Of a DNA stretch of 64,000 bases, positions 7,939-16,354 are shown in pieces (position 1 is the stretch's first letter; each line of letters begins with the position of its first letter). The notes under the pieces are model-generated. The model was not told where the DNA came from, ran no database searches, and saw only the letters and a program-made list of their open reading frames with translations. The DNA comes from CAYVUB01 sp964454675 (GTDB taxonomy: Bacteria; Bacteroidota; Bacteroidia; Flavobacteriales; Flavobacteriaceae). The stretch is from contig CAYVUB010000016.1 of the NCBI GenBank assembly GCA_964454675.1, positions 1 through 64,000 of the forward strand, written 5' to 3'. The position numbers and the translations under genes are program-made.

Positions 7939-7959
7939 CCTGTCTGTTCGGAAGACAGG
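7939..7959 (-). promoter_or_regulatory. Stem-loop in the gap leader
   Basis: CCTGTCT and AGACAGG form a 7-base stem with a 7-base loop, between the -7 element at 7981-7988 and the gap start codon. It lacks a T-tract, so it is not a terminator; it could stabilise the mRNA or slow translation. Confidence 0.4.
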
Positions 7960-7980
7960 TTGTTTGTTTGAAAATTTTTG

Positions 7981-7988
7981 CAAAAGTA
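7981..7988 (-). promoter_or_regulatory. -7 element of the gap promoter
   Basis: The minus strand reads TACTTTTG, a full match to TAnnTTTG, about 64 bases ahead of the gap start. Confidence 0.6.
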
Positions 7989-8027
7989 ATATATTTCAAA
8001 CGTTTTCGTAGGTATTTTTAAAAAATA

Positions 8028-8063
8028 AAAACACCTTTAATCAAACTTGCGATTAAAGGTGTT
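8028..8063 (-). terminator. Terminator of the HtrA protease gene
   Basis: AAACACCTTTAATC pairs with GATTAAAGGTGTTT over 14 bases with an 8-base loop. The minus strand continues TTTATTTTTT. It lies 25 bases past the protease stop. Confidence 0.9.
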
Positions 8064-8088
8064 TCTTTTAAGATTTAAAGACTGTTTT

Positions 8089-9498
8089 TTACCTGAAAAT
8101 ATAGTTTTCTTTTTGACCGTTTCGGTTTATGACACCCAGTTTTTTGATGTGGTTTTCAAAGTTGCTGCCATATTGTTGTTTTAGCTTATTGATGTCTTCA
8201 ACATTTTTAACAGGCTTGTCATTTATTTCTGTAATGATATAGCCGGTGTTGATACCCAGATTTTTGTAAAGCGCATAGTTTTCATTTTTGGTAACGATTA
8301 CGCCGTTTTCAATATTGAATTCTTTTTTGATGTTGGACGGAATGTTTTTAAGCTGCATGTCCATAAATTCAACCGTCATTAATTCGCTTTTTGAAAGAGT
8401 TACCGGAATAATTTTTTCGGATCCGTTTCGTATCAATGTAACATTTACAATATCATCAGGGCGTTTGGTATTTAGGTAACCGCTCAAATCTGAAAATTTG
8501 TTGATTTTGATATTATCGACTTTTTTGATAATATCGCCACTTTTAATTCCGGCTTTAGCAGCACCCGAATTTTCTTCCACGCCGCTTACATAAAAGCCTT
8601 CGGTATCATTTATATTTAATTGTTCGGCACTTTTACTGTTAAGTTCACCGCCGCTTACGCCCAAAATTCCGTTTTGAACGTTGCCAAATTCCATAATATC
8701 TTCAACCACTTTTCTGGCAATATTGCTTGGCACGGCAAACGAATACCCTATATAAGAGCCTGTTTGCGAGGTGATAGCGGTATTGATACCTATGAGCTCA
8801 CCATTGACATTCACAAGCGCGCCACCCGAATTTCCGGGGTTTACTGCAGCATCGGTTTGAATAAATGATTGCGAATGTGCGGTTCCCGATAAATCTCTTG
8901 ATTTTGCACTAATGATGCCTGCCGTAACAGTTGATGTTAAATTAAACGGATTACCGACAGCCAAAACCCATTCGCCTACTTTAGCCTGGTCAGAATCGGC
9001 AAAGGTTGTGAAAGGAAGTTTGTCTTCGGCATTAATTTTTAACAGGGCAATGTCTGTTTTTTCATCACTTCCTATTAATTCTGCGACGTAAGTTTTGTTA
9101 TTGTTTAATGTTACCGAAATTTGTTGCGCACCGTTAATTACGTGATTGTTGGTAATAATATATCCGTCGGGTGAGATAATCACACCGCTGCCGGTACCTA
9201 TTTGCGTGCGTTCAGAGCTTCTTCCGTAAAACAAATCCTGCAACGTGGTAATACCTCTGCTTGTTGTTGTGTTTTTAACGTGTACAACGGCATCAATCGT
9301 GTTGTTTGCAGCTACGGTAAAATCGGGTATTGCTGCTGTGTATGCGTTACCTGTATTACTTACGGGAATGAATGATGGTTTTGTTTCCGGAGCAGCAACT
9401 GTAAATTTCGCTTCTTTTTCTATAAATAGTTTGTAGGCAGATAGTGTCATGATTCCACCTAATGCCGATGCGATAATTAAGGTTAAAATCTTTTTCAT
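8089..9498 (-). CDS. htrA: Periplasmic serine protease of the HtrA/DegP family
   Basis: HtrA proteins degrade or refold damaged envelope proteins. The 469-residue protein starts with an uncleaved anchor or signal helix (about 4-25). The catalytic triad is complete: His119 in TNNHV, Asp149 in TDIALLK, Ser224 in NPGNSGGAL. Two PDZ domains follow, at about 275-370 and 385-465 (GYIITEINDKPVKNVEDI). It is monocistronic, with a strong terminator downstream. The exact orthology among DegP, DegQ and DegS cannot be fixed; two PDZ domains favour the DegP/DegQ type. Confidence 0.95.
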   Translation of the reverse strand: MKKILTLIIASALGGIMTLSAYKLFIEKEAKFTVAAPETKPSFIPVSNTGNAYTAAIPDFTVAANNTIDAVVHVKNTTTSRGITTLQDLFYGRSSERTQIGTGSGVIISPDGYIITNNHVINGAQQISVTLNNNKTYVAELIGSDEKTDIALLKINAEDKLPFTTFADSDQAKVGEWVLAVGNPFNLTSTVTAGIISAKSRDLSGTAHSQSFIQTDAAVNPGNSGGALVNVNGELIGINTAITSQTGSYIGYSFAVPSNIARKVVEDIMEFGNVQNGILGVSGGELNSKSAEQLNINDTEGFYVSGVEENSGAAKAGIKSGDIIKKVDNIKINKFSDLSGYLNTKRPDDIVNVTLIRNGSEKIIPVTLSKSELMTVEFMDMQLKNIPSNIKKEFNIENGVIVTKNENYALYKNLGINTGYIITEINDKPVKNVEDINKLKQQYGSNFENHIKKLGVINRNGQKENYIFR

Positions 9499-9639
9499 AT
9501 TATAGAATAATTTAGTTAAATGATTACTGTATTTCTAACTTTAAAATTAGTATTTTATTGAATTGCCGTATTTGATTTAACGATTTTTAACGCGAACTTT
9601 AACGCCTGTTAACACTTAAAAACAACCGTGTTTTATTCC

Positions 9640-9647
9640 TATATTTG
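9640..9647 (+). promoter_or_regulatory. -7 element of the dapF promoter
   Basis: TATATTTG matches TAnnTTTG and lies only 8 bases ahead of the dapF ATG. With the usual 5-8 base distance to the start of transcription, the mRNA would have almost no leader. Confidence 0.6.
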
Positions 9648-9655
9648 CATCTGTT

Positions 9656-10432
9656 ATGACAATAGATTTTTATAAATATCAAGGAACAGGGAACGATTTT
9701 GTGATGATTGATAATCGTCAGCAGCTATTCGACAAAAATGATACCAAACGTATAGCCGCACTGTGCAACAGACGTTTTGGCATTGGTGCCGATGGATTGA
9801 TTCTGCTTGAAAATCACGACATTTATGATTTTAAAATGGTGTATTATAATGCCGATGGTAACGAAAGTTCTATGTGTGGTAACGGCGGGCGTTGTATTAC
9901 GGCTTTTGCAAAACATTTGGGAATTATAACAAACAAAGCTGTTTTTGAGGCTATTGACGGACTGCATCATGCTGTTATTGAAGATGCTATTGTGATGCTT
10001 CAAATGCAGGATGTGCATCAAATTGAAAAACATAACACACACGTTTTTTTGAATACAGGTTCACCACATCATGTGCAGATAGTTTCAGATTTAAAAGTTA
10101 TGGATGTTAAAACCGAAGGAGCAAAAATTCGTTATGGTAATCCTTATAATGAAAAAGGAAGCAATGTGAATTTTGTAACGCAGTTTTCGGATGATACGTT
10201 TGCCGTGCGTACTTACGAGCGTGGTGTTGAAGATGAAACCTTGTCCTGTGGTACCGGCGTTACGGCAGTAGCACTGGCAATGCATTACACCGGCGAAACA
10301 GAAAAAAACCGGATAACCTTGCATACCGAAGGCGGAACGCTCAAAGTATCGTTTGATAAAAATAACGAAGGATATAATAATATATGGTTGATTGGTCCTG
10401 CCGAAATGGTTTTTAAAGGCGAAATAAAATGA
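9656..10432 (+). CDS. dapF: Diaminopimelate epimerase
   Basis: It interconverts LL- and meso-diaminopimelate, supplying the cross-linking residue of peptidoglycan and the precursor of lysine. The 258-residue protein has both catalytic cysteines: Cys74 in MCGNGGRC and Cys198 in LSCGTGVTA, plus the N-terminal YQGTGNDFVMID. It heads a plus-strand operon with a GNAT enzyme (4-base ATGA overlap), mltG and a DUF2279 gene, so cell-wall precursor synthesis and glycan-strand termination are co-expressed. Confidence 0.97.
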   Translation: MTIDFYKYQGTGNDFVMIDNRQQLFDKNDTKRIAALCNRRFGIGADGLILLENHDIYDFKMVYYNADGNESSMCGNGGRCITAFAKHLGIITNKAVFEAIDGLHHAVIEDAIVMLQMQDVHQIEKHNTHVFLNTGSPHHVQIVSDLKVMDVKTEGAKIRYGNPYNEKGSNVNFVTQFSDDTFAVRTYERGVEDETLSCGTGVTAVALAMHYTGETEKNRITLHTEGGTLKVSFDKNNEGYNNIWLIGPAEMVFKGEIK

Positions 10433-10953
10433 CGACATTAAAAGGAGAACATATTTATTTGCGTGCACTTGAACCCGAAGATTTAGAGTTTATTCATACT
10501 ATTGAAAACGATGAGTCTGTTTGGGAAATTAGCAATACGCAAATGCCGTACTCTAAGTTTTTGATTAAACAATATTTAGAACATTCGCACAAAGATATTT
10601 ATGAGGTCAAGCAATTGCGGTTGGTTATTTCAAGTTATGAAAATGAGCCTTTGGGCATGATTGATTTGTTTGATTTTGATTTTAAAAACAGTCGTGCCGG
10701 CATTGGTATTTTAGTAAAAGATATCAGCGACAGGCAAAAAGGTTATGGCAGAGAAGCGTTGCAATTGCTTATAAACTACAGTTTTACCCATTTGAATTTA
10801 CATCAGCTGTATTGTAATATTTCCGAAGATAACCGGGCGAGTATTAAATTATTTACAAATCAGGGTTTTGAACCTGTCGGTTTAAAGAAAGACTGGATTT
10901 ATTCAAACAAAGCGTATAAAAACGAATATTTATTTCAACTCATTAATATATAA
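10429..10953 (+). CDS. GNAT acetyltransferase, RimJ/RimL type
   Basis: The 174-residue protein has the GNAT fold: LRALEPEDLEFIHTIENDESVW at the N-terminus, an acetyl-CoA loop in SDRQKGYGREALQLLINYSF at about 99-118, and the C-terminal NISEDNRASIKLFTNQGFEPVG. This order is typical of RimJ/RimL-like enzymes that acetylate protein N-termini, amino acids or small amines. The substrate cannot be read from the sequence. It overlaps dapF by 4 bases and mltG by 1 base, so it is translated within the same operon. Confidence 0.9.
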   Translation: MTTLKGEHIYLRALEPEDLEFIHTIENDESVWEISNTQMPYSKFLIKQYLEHSHKDIYEVKQLRLVISSYENEPLGMIDLFDFDFKNSRAGIGILVKDISDRQKGYGREALQLLINYSFTHLNLHQLYCNISEDNRASIKLFTNQGFEPVGLKKDWIYSNKAYKNEYLFQLINI

Positions 10954-11996
10954 TGTATTTCAAAAAAATTCTCTTGGCTATAGCACTTATAGGATTGGTA
11001 ATAGCTGCTTTTATTTCATACAAAATATACAATACGATGTTTGTGTCAAACACGGCATTCAATAATGCACAGGCGTACATTTACATACCTACCAATGCAA
11101 CCTACCGGGATGTGAGAGAACAATTGCAACCTTTGGTTAAAGATATTGGCGGTTTTGACGCTTTGGCATCGCAAAAAAAATATACAACCAATATCAAAGC
11201 CGGTAAGTATGCTATCAAAAAAGGCATGAACAATAATGATATTATCAATAGTTTGCGAGTAAATAATATCCCTGTAAAAGTATCCTTTAATAATCAGGAA
11301 ACCTTAGAAAGACTGGCTGGAAGAATTTCTGCGCAGATTGAAGCGGATAGTTTGCAATTGCTGGAGGTAATGAAAGATTCTAAGTTTTTAAAAGAAAATG
11401 ATTTTTCAAGTAAAACAGTTCTGGGAATGTATATTCCCAATAGTTATGAGTTTTTCTGGAATACTTCCGCAGAGCAGTTTAGAGATAGAATGCTCACAGA
11501 ATACAGACGTTTTTGGAACGAAACCCGTTTGGAAAAAGCCGAAAAATTAGGATTAACACCATCACAGGTAACAACTATGGCTTCCATAGTACATAAAGAA
11601 ACCGCAAAAGTTGACGAACGCCCAAGAGTTGCCGGTGTATATTTAAACCGGTTAAAAATAGGAATGTTGCTACAGGCCGACCCGACAGTTATTTATGCGG
11701 TAAAAGAAACTACAGGCAATTTTGACCAGGTAATAAAGCGCGTCCTTTATAAGGATTTAGAAGTTGATTCGCCTTATAACACCTATAAATATGTGGGTTT
11801 GCCACCGGGGCCAATAGCCATGCCCGATATTTCGGCGGTTGATGCCGTGCTTAATTATGAAACACATGATTACTTTTATTTTGTGGCCGATGTCAAAAAC
11901 TTCGGATACCACAAATTTGCTAAAACGCTTGCACAGCATAATGTTAACCGTCAGGAATATGTACGTTGGATAAACCGGCAAGGAATTAATAGATAA
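10953..11996 (+). CDS. mltG: Endolytic murein transglycosylase
   Basis: MltG cuts nascent glycan strands at the inner membrane and ends their elongation. The 347-residue protein has an N-terminal membrane helix (about 5-27), a LysM-like region, and the YceG catalytic domain with MASIVHKET (catalytic Glu216), RPRVAGVYLNRLKIGMLLQADPTVIYA at about 223-249 and SPYNTYKYVGLPPGPIAMP. All key residues are present. It begins on the last base of the GNAT gene stop codon and ends on the first base of the next ATG. Confidence 0.95.
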   Translation: MYFKKILLAIALIGLVIAAFISYKIYNTMFVSNTAFNNAQAYIYIPTNATYRDVREQLQPLVKDIGGFDALASQKKYTTNIKAGKYAIKKGMNNNDIINSLRVNNIPVKVSFNNQETLERLAGRISAQIEADSLQLLEVMKDSKFLKENDFSSKTVLGMYIPNSYEFFWNTSAEQFRDRMLTEYRRFWNETRLEKAEKLGLTPSQVTTMASIVHKETAKVDERPRVAGVYLNRLKIGMLLQADPTVIYAVKETTGNFDQVIKRVLYKDLEVDSPYNTYKYVGLPPGPIAMPDISAVDAVLNYETHDYFYFVADVKNFGYHKFAKTLAQHNVNRQEYVRWINRQGINR

Positions 11997-12901
11997 TGAA
12001 CAGGCTTTTATTTTTAATATGCTTTGCATCATCTTTTTCTTTGTTTTCGCAATCAACTATTGAAACGTTTTTAAAGCCAAGCGATACGTTAAACAAACCC
12101 AGGCGCAATGCGGTTATCATTGCAGAATCATCTGCTGCCGGACTCGTATTGACAGGATTAAACCAGTTGTGGTACGCAGATTATCCGCGTTCAAAATTTC
12201 ATACCATAAATGATAATGCAGAATGGCTTCAAATGGATAAAATGGGTCATGTGTTTTCGGCATATCAAATAGGTAGAGCAGGAGCCAATGTTTTAAACTG
12301 GAGCGGTGTAAGTAAAAAGAACCAATTAATATACGGAGCTACATTAGGCTTTACATTTTTAACCGCTGTTGAAATTTTGGATGGATACAGTGCCCAATGG
12401 GGATTTTCATGGGGCGATATGGCAGCAAACGCAGCAGGAACAGGATTGTATGTAGGACAAGAATTGCTTTGGGACGAGCAGCGTATCACCATGAAGTTTT
12501 CATTTCATCAAACATCTTATGCTGCGCAGCGCCCGGATAAATTGGGTAATGGTTTTTTTGAAGAACTATTAAAAGATTACAACGGACAAACCTATTGGCT
12601 TAGTGCAAATATCCACTCATTTTTTAAAGAAAGCAAAGTCCCAAAATGGCTCAACATTGCTGTAGGTTATGGGGCTGACGGAATGTTGATAGGTGATAAT
12701 GAATCTGTTAATAACTTAGGGATAACTCAAAACCCAAAACGTCAATTTTATTTAAGTTTAGATGTAGATTTGTCACGGATTAACACAAATTCACATTTGC
12801 TGAAATCCATACTGGAGGTTTTAAACGTAATTAAGGTTCCTTTTCCTGCTCTTGAGTTAGGCGATAATGGCAGGTTTAAAATGCATGCTATCTATTTTTA
12901 A
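11996..12901 (+). CDS. Exported DUF2279 protein
   Basis: The 301-residue protein starts with a signal peptide (MNRLLFLICFASSFSLFSQ). Its body has the DUF2279 pattern: QMDKMGHVFSAYQIGRAG, a glycine-rich hydrophobic stretch, VEILDGYSAQWGFSWGDMAANAAGTGLYV, and a C-terminal half rich in aromatic beta segments. In this phylum the family is predicted to be at or near the outer membrane; its function is unknown. Its place directly behind mltG, with a 1-base overlap, suggests an envelope role. I recognise the family by its DGYSAQWGFSWGD motif. Confidence 0.85.
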   Translation: MNRLLFLICFASSFSLFSQSTIETFLKPSDTLNKPRRNAVIIAESSAAGLVLTGLNQLWYADYPRSKFHTINDNAEWLQMDKMGHVFSAYQIGRAGANVLNWSGVSKKNQLIYGATLGFTFLTAVEILDGYSAQWGFSWGDMAANAAGTGLYVGQELLWDEQRITMKFSFHQTSYAAQRPDKLGNGFFEELLKDYNGQTYWLSANIHSFFKESKVPKWLNIAVGYGADGMLIGDNESVNNLGITQNPKRQFYLSLDVDLSRINTNSHLLKSILEVLNVIKVPFPALELGDNGRFKMHAIYF

Positions 12902-12943
12902 TAGCAATTAAACGGTTATATATCAGCATTAAAATAAAAGTTG

Positions 12944-12951
12944 TATCTTTG
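12944..12951 (+). promoter_or_regulatory. -7 element for the SLT-like gene
   Basis: TATCTTTG matches TAnnTTTG and lies 58 bases ahead of the gene at 13010, giving it its own promoter downstream of the dapF operon. Confidence 0.6.
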
Positions 12952-13009
12952 CACGCTGAAAATTTAAGTCCGTTTAAAGAAGGATTAGGGCTTAAAAAAA
13001 TAAATTATT

Positions 13010-13696
13010 ATGATTAAAAAAATCACTAATTATCTGGTAATCCCTCTTACTATGGTCTTCGTTACAGCTATAGTATTGTTTCCTAAAACAACAATTGATA
13101 TCACCAATTTTTCGACCGAAGGATTAGAGCTTAACTATACAGTTTCTAATGATATCGATTATAAAGATATTGCGATGCTTTCTGAAGATGAGCAAAATAC
13201 AAAGCAGTTTAAACCTCATGAAGATTTTTACCCGTATTTAGGAAAAAGTTACTTAGGTTTTAAGGAGGCTTTGGCTTACAAAGAATCACGAGGCAACTAT
13301 TTTATAGTAAATGAATTGGGGTATTTGGGGAAATATCAGTTTGGGGCATCAACCTTACAGGTTTTGGGTATTCACAACCCGGATAAATTTTTAAGGGACA
13401 CAGAACTTCAGGAAAAAGCTTTTTTAGCCTATATGCAACGTAACAAGTGGGTATTGCGAAATGAAATTTCCAAATATACAGGCAAAAAAATAGGAGGTGT
13501 GCTGGTAACAGAATCCGGTATTCTTGCTGCGGCACATCTGGCAGGTCCCGGAAGTGTTAAAAAGTTTTTGAGAAGCTACGGCAATGAAAACATTGAAGAT
13601 GCTTTTGGCACGTCTATTTCATATTATATGAAACGCTTTTCAGACTATGACACCTCATTTATAGTTGCAGACAAGCAGGCAAAAGCTACTATGTAA
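13010..13696 (+). CDS. Lytic transglycosylase-like (SLT fold) exported protein
   Basis: The 228-residue protein has an N-terminal membrane helix (about 7-25) and a lysozyme-like domain. The segment ALAYKESRGNYFIVNELGYLGKYQFG (about 87-112) matches the SLT pattern of a catalytic glutamate (Glu92, in KES) followed by the GYxGxYQF loop. The later TESGILAAAHLAGPGSVKKFL also fits. It probably acts on peptidoglycan in the periplasm. Some databases call relatives LysM peptidoglycan-binding proteins, but no LysM repeat is visible here. It is convergent with the methylase gene and ends right next to it. Confidence 0.8.
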   Translation: MIKKITNYLVIPLTMVFVTAIVLFPKTTIDITNFSTEGLELNYTVSNDIDYKDIAMLSEDEQNTKQFKPHEDFYPYLGKSYLGFKEALAYKESRGNYFIVNELGYLGKYQFGASTLQVLGIHNPDKFLRDTELQEKAFLAYMQRNKWVLRNEISKYTGKKIGGVLVTESGILAAAHLAGPGSVKKFLRSYGNENIEDAFGTSISYYMKRFSDYDTSFIVADKQAKATM

Positions 13697-14413
13697 TTAA
13701 TCTTTTTGAATAATAAAAATTGACGGTCGTTTGTGTAAATCGACCGTTATTTTTTTCCATTCGTTTACAGTATAGGTTTTTATAAATTCTGTAGTTAACG
13801 TAATATCGCATGCCACACACACTCTGGTTTGAGGATGTAAAACAGTCGTTAAATCTTCCAGAAGTTTGTTGTTTCTGTAAGGTGTTTCAATAAAAATCTG
13901 TGTTTGATTGTATTCAAACGATAGTTTTTCCAGACGTTTCAATTCTGTTTTCCGTTCGTTTTTATCAATAGGCAAGTAGCCGTTAAAAGTAAAGCTTTGC
14001 CCGTTCATCCCGGAACCCATTAGTGCCAGAATAATTGATGAAGGGCCAACAAGAGGCACCACTTGAATATTATTTTTATGTGCCAGTTTTACAATATCAG
14101 AACCGGGATCGGCAATGGCAGGACAACCGGCTTCAGATAATAACCCTACAGAAATACCTTCCTTGCAGACATCCAGGTAATGGTTCATGGCTACTGTATC
14201 AGTAAACTTATTGAGCGTACTAAGTTTTAGAGATGATTGTGCTTTGTCGGGGTTTGTCTTTTTGATAAAACGGCGTGCCGATTTTTCATTCTCAACAATA
14301 TAATAATCAACAGTTTCAATAACTTTTGCTATTGAAACGGGAAGCACTTCAAATGTTTGGCTGTCGCCTAAATCGGTTGGAATAAGATATAGTTTTCCTA
14401 AAATTGATGCCAT
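13697..14413 (-). CDS. SAM-dependent tetrapyrrole-type methyltransferase, RsmI-like
   Basis: The 238-residue protein has the fold of the tetrapyrrole methylases: LYLIPTDLG at the N-terminus, VDYYIVENEKSARRFIK, the glycine/proline motif LLSEAGCPAIADPGSDIV at about 94-111, and VGPSSIILALMGSGMNGQSF. RsmI proteins 2'-O-methylate C1402 of 16S rRNA. This one is shorter than E. coli RsmI (286 residues) and diverged, as is common in Bacteroidetes, so the substrate is inferred. Its start overlaps the stop of the sugar dehydrogenase gene by one base. Confidence 0.85.
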   Translation of the reverse strand: MASILGKLYLIPTDLGDSQTFEVLPVSIAKVIETVDYYIVENEKSARRFIKKTNPDKAQSSLKLSTLNKFTDTVAMNHYLDVCKEGISVGLLSEAGCPAIADPGSDIVKLAHKNNIQVVPLVGPSSIILALMGSGMNGQSFTFNGYLPIDKNERKTELKRLEKLSFEYNQTQIFIETPYRNNKLLEDLTTVLHPQTRVCVACDITLTTEFIKTYTVNEWKKITVDLHKRPSIFIIQKD

Positions 14414-15819
14414 TACTGTTTTAAAAGTTTATGTACGGCTTTTTGACCTTTAAGATTTTTTATTTCTACCAGGTATAATCCACTGCTCATCATTTTTGTC
14501 GAAATCTTTGTCATTTGGTTTTGAACGCTTGTAAATGTTTGAATTTCCTGACCTTGTAATGTATAAATGGTTACTGAAGATATGGTTGCGTATTCCGGAC
14601 CAAAATCTAAAGTTAATTCACCTTCAACAGGATTTGGATATAATTTGATGGCGGCAAGTGTGTTGTCTTCAACACTTATTAAACTACCGTCAATAATTTT
14701 ATATACTGCGCCGGAGTTAAGTCCTACAATGTACAATTCACCATTGTTGTCTTCACCAAAAGAAGACCAGCCATTAGAGGGAAAAGGTTGTGTGAATGTC
14801 ATATTCCAATCGTTTCCGTTTTCTTCCAATGTACCTATTTCATTACTGCATATATCGGCAAAAAAATACAATCCGTATAAATTTGGGTATTCAGTACCCC
14901 GATATCTGTAGCCTCCTGTTATAGAGCATTTAAAGTTGCCGCTGGATGAATGTGTATAGAATGCCACAGGAAATTTCAGGGTATTTGCAGGCGGACATCC
15001 GGCGGTATTAAAAGGCTGGTTGGCTTCATAACAGCGCCATCCGTAATTAAGGCCTGCATCGGTCAATGCAGCTTTGTTTATTTCTTCATAAGTATTTTGT
15101 CCTACATCGGCAATCCAAATATCATTGGTTTCTCTGTCAAACGAAAAGCGCCAGGGATTTCTTAATCCCGAAGCCCAGATTTCTTCAAGTTCGGTAGTGC
15201 TTCCAACGTAAGGATTGTCGGCAGGAATGGCATAATTATTCTCTCCGTTTGTATTATCAACATCTATACGCAGCATTTTTCCTAATAAGGTTTGCATATT
15301 TTGAGATCTGTTGTCCGGATCTCCACCCGAACCTCCATCACCAAGTGCTATGTACAAATAACCGTCTGTACCAAATGCCATATCACCACCATTGTGGTTT
15401 GAAAAAGGTTGTTGAATGTATAATATATCTAAACCGCTGTTAGCATCAGCAATATTGGGGTTATTGGTGTTTCTGCTGTATCTTGCTACAATAGTATTTC
15501 CCGCATTGTCAATATAGTTTACATAAAAATAGCCATTGGCAGCATAATCAGGATGAAAAGCCAAGCCTAACAAACCCTGTTCATTACCATTGTTTGTGAC
15601 GACAGGATCTATATTTAAAAAAGGTGTGGGGTTAACAGTCCAATCACTATTTATGATTTTTATAATGCCTCGCCGTTCAACAACGAATAATCTGGAGTCA
15701 CCGGCATTTTTAAGACCTATTGGCGAGTTAAATCCGCCGGCAACAAGTTGTATGCTAATCTCTTGTGAAAAGGAAAACGTGCTAAAAAACACTATACAAA
15801 AAGCTGTAAGTTTGTTCAT
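14413..15819 (-). CDS. Secreted PQQ-dependent sugar dehydrogenase with T9SS sorting tail
   Basis: The 468-residue protein has a signal peptide (about 1-18), a glucose/sorbosone dehydrogenase beta-propeller (about 20-375; IGLKNAGDSRLFVVERRGII, FSNHNGGDMAFGTDGYLYIALGDGGSGGDPDNRSQN, EIWASGLRNPWRFSFD), and a C-terminal T9SS type A domain (about 391-468; KLYPNPVEGELTLDFG, SSGLYLVEIKNLKGQKAVHKLLKQ). It should oxidise aldoses with PQQ at the cell surface or outside. The tail indicates a gliding/T9SS-positive Bacteroidetes. Whether the organism makes PQQ is not shown here; related propellers can lack the enzyme activity. Confidence 0.92.
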   Translation of the reverse strand: MNKLTAFCIVFFSTFSFSQEISIQLVAGGFNSPIGLKNAGDSRLFVVERRGIIKIINSDWTVNPTPFLNIDPVVTNNGNEQGLLGLAFHPDYAANGYFYVNYIDNAGNTIVARYSRNTNNPNIADANSGLDILYIQQPFSNHNGGDMAFGTDGYLYIALGDGGSGGDPDNRSQNMQTLLGKMLRIDVDNTNGENNYAIPADNPYVGSTTELEEIWASGLRNPWRFSFDRETNDIWIADVGQNTYEEINKAALTDAGLNYGWRCYEANQPFNTAGCPPANTLKFPVAFYTHSSSGNFKCSITGGYRYRGTEYPNLYGLYFFADICSNEIGTLEENGNDWNMTFTQPFPSNGWSSFGEDNNGELYIVGLNSGAVYKIIDGSLISVEDNTLAAIKLYPNPVEGELTLDFGPEYATISSVTIYTLQGQEIQTFTSVQNQMTKISTKMMSSGLYLVEIKNLKGQKAVHKLLKQ

Positions 15820-15883
15820 GGTGTTAATTTTTAGGGAGTTATTAAAAACTAAGGTACAAAAAGAAACAGTAAAACCTAAAACG

Positions 15884-16339
15884 TTAACTATTAATTTTTT
15901 TTGATATGATATCGCAAGTGTCGTTCAGAATGTTAAAAACAGACTCAAAGTCTTTTATAGAACCATAATAGGGATCCGGGACTTCTGAGATTTCTGAAAA
16001 TTTGTTTTCTTCAAGGATGAGTTTAACTTTTGCTATATCTTGTACTGTTCCGGCTAATTTTACAACATTGTTAAAATTGGAATTATCCATGACATATATA
16101 ATGTCAAAAGCATCAAAATCTGAAACTTTAAATTGCCGGCAACGTTGCGATGAGATGTCTATTCCGTGTTTTTTTGCAACAGCTGTTGAGCGGTGGTCGG
16201 GTGGCTCGCCAATATGATAATTTCCGGTTCCGGCAGAATCTACCTGAAAATTATTGGATGGTAATTTTGATTCAAGGATGCCGTGGGCTAATGGTGAGCG
16301 GCAAATATTACCCAAGCAAACCATTAAGATTCGTGTCAT
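15884..16339 (-). CDS. Low-molecular-weight protein-tyrosine phosphatase
   Basis: The 151-residue protein begins MTRILMVCLGNICRSP, with the P-loop CLGNICRS (Cys8 nucleophile, Arg14), and has the general acid in the C-terminal DPYYG motif at about 120. The Wzb/Ptp family removes phosphate from bacterial tyrosine kinases or arsenate-type substrates. It lies 15 bases behind dnaA on the same strand and is probably cotranscribed with it, an arrangement often seen in Flavobacteriaceae. Confidence 0.95.
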   Translation of the reverse strand: MTRILMVCLGNICRSPLAHGILESKLPSNNFQVDSAGTGNYHIGEPPDHRSTAVAKKHGIDISSQRCRQFKVSDFDAFDIIYVMDNSNFNNVVKLAGTVQDIAKVKLILEENKFSEISEVPDPYYGSIKDFESVFNILNDTCDIISKKINS

Positions 16340-16354
16340 ATAGTATGATGGTTG

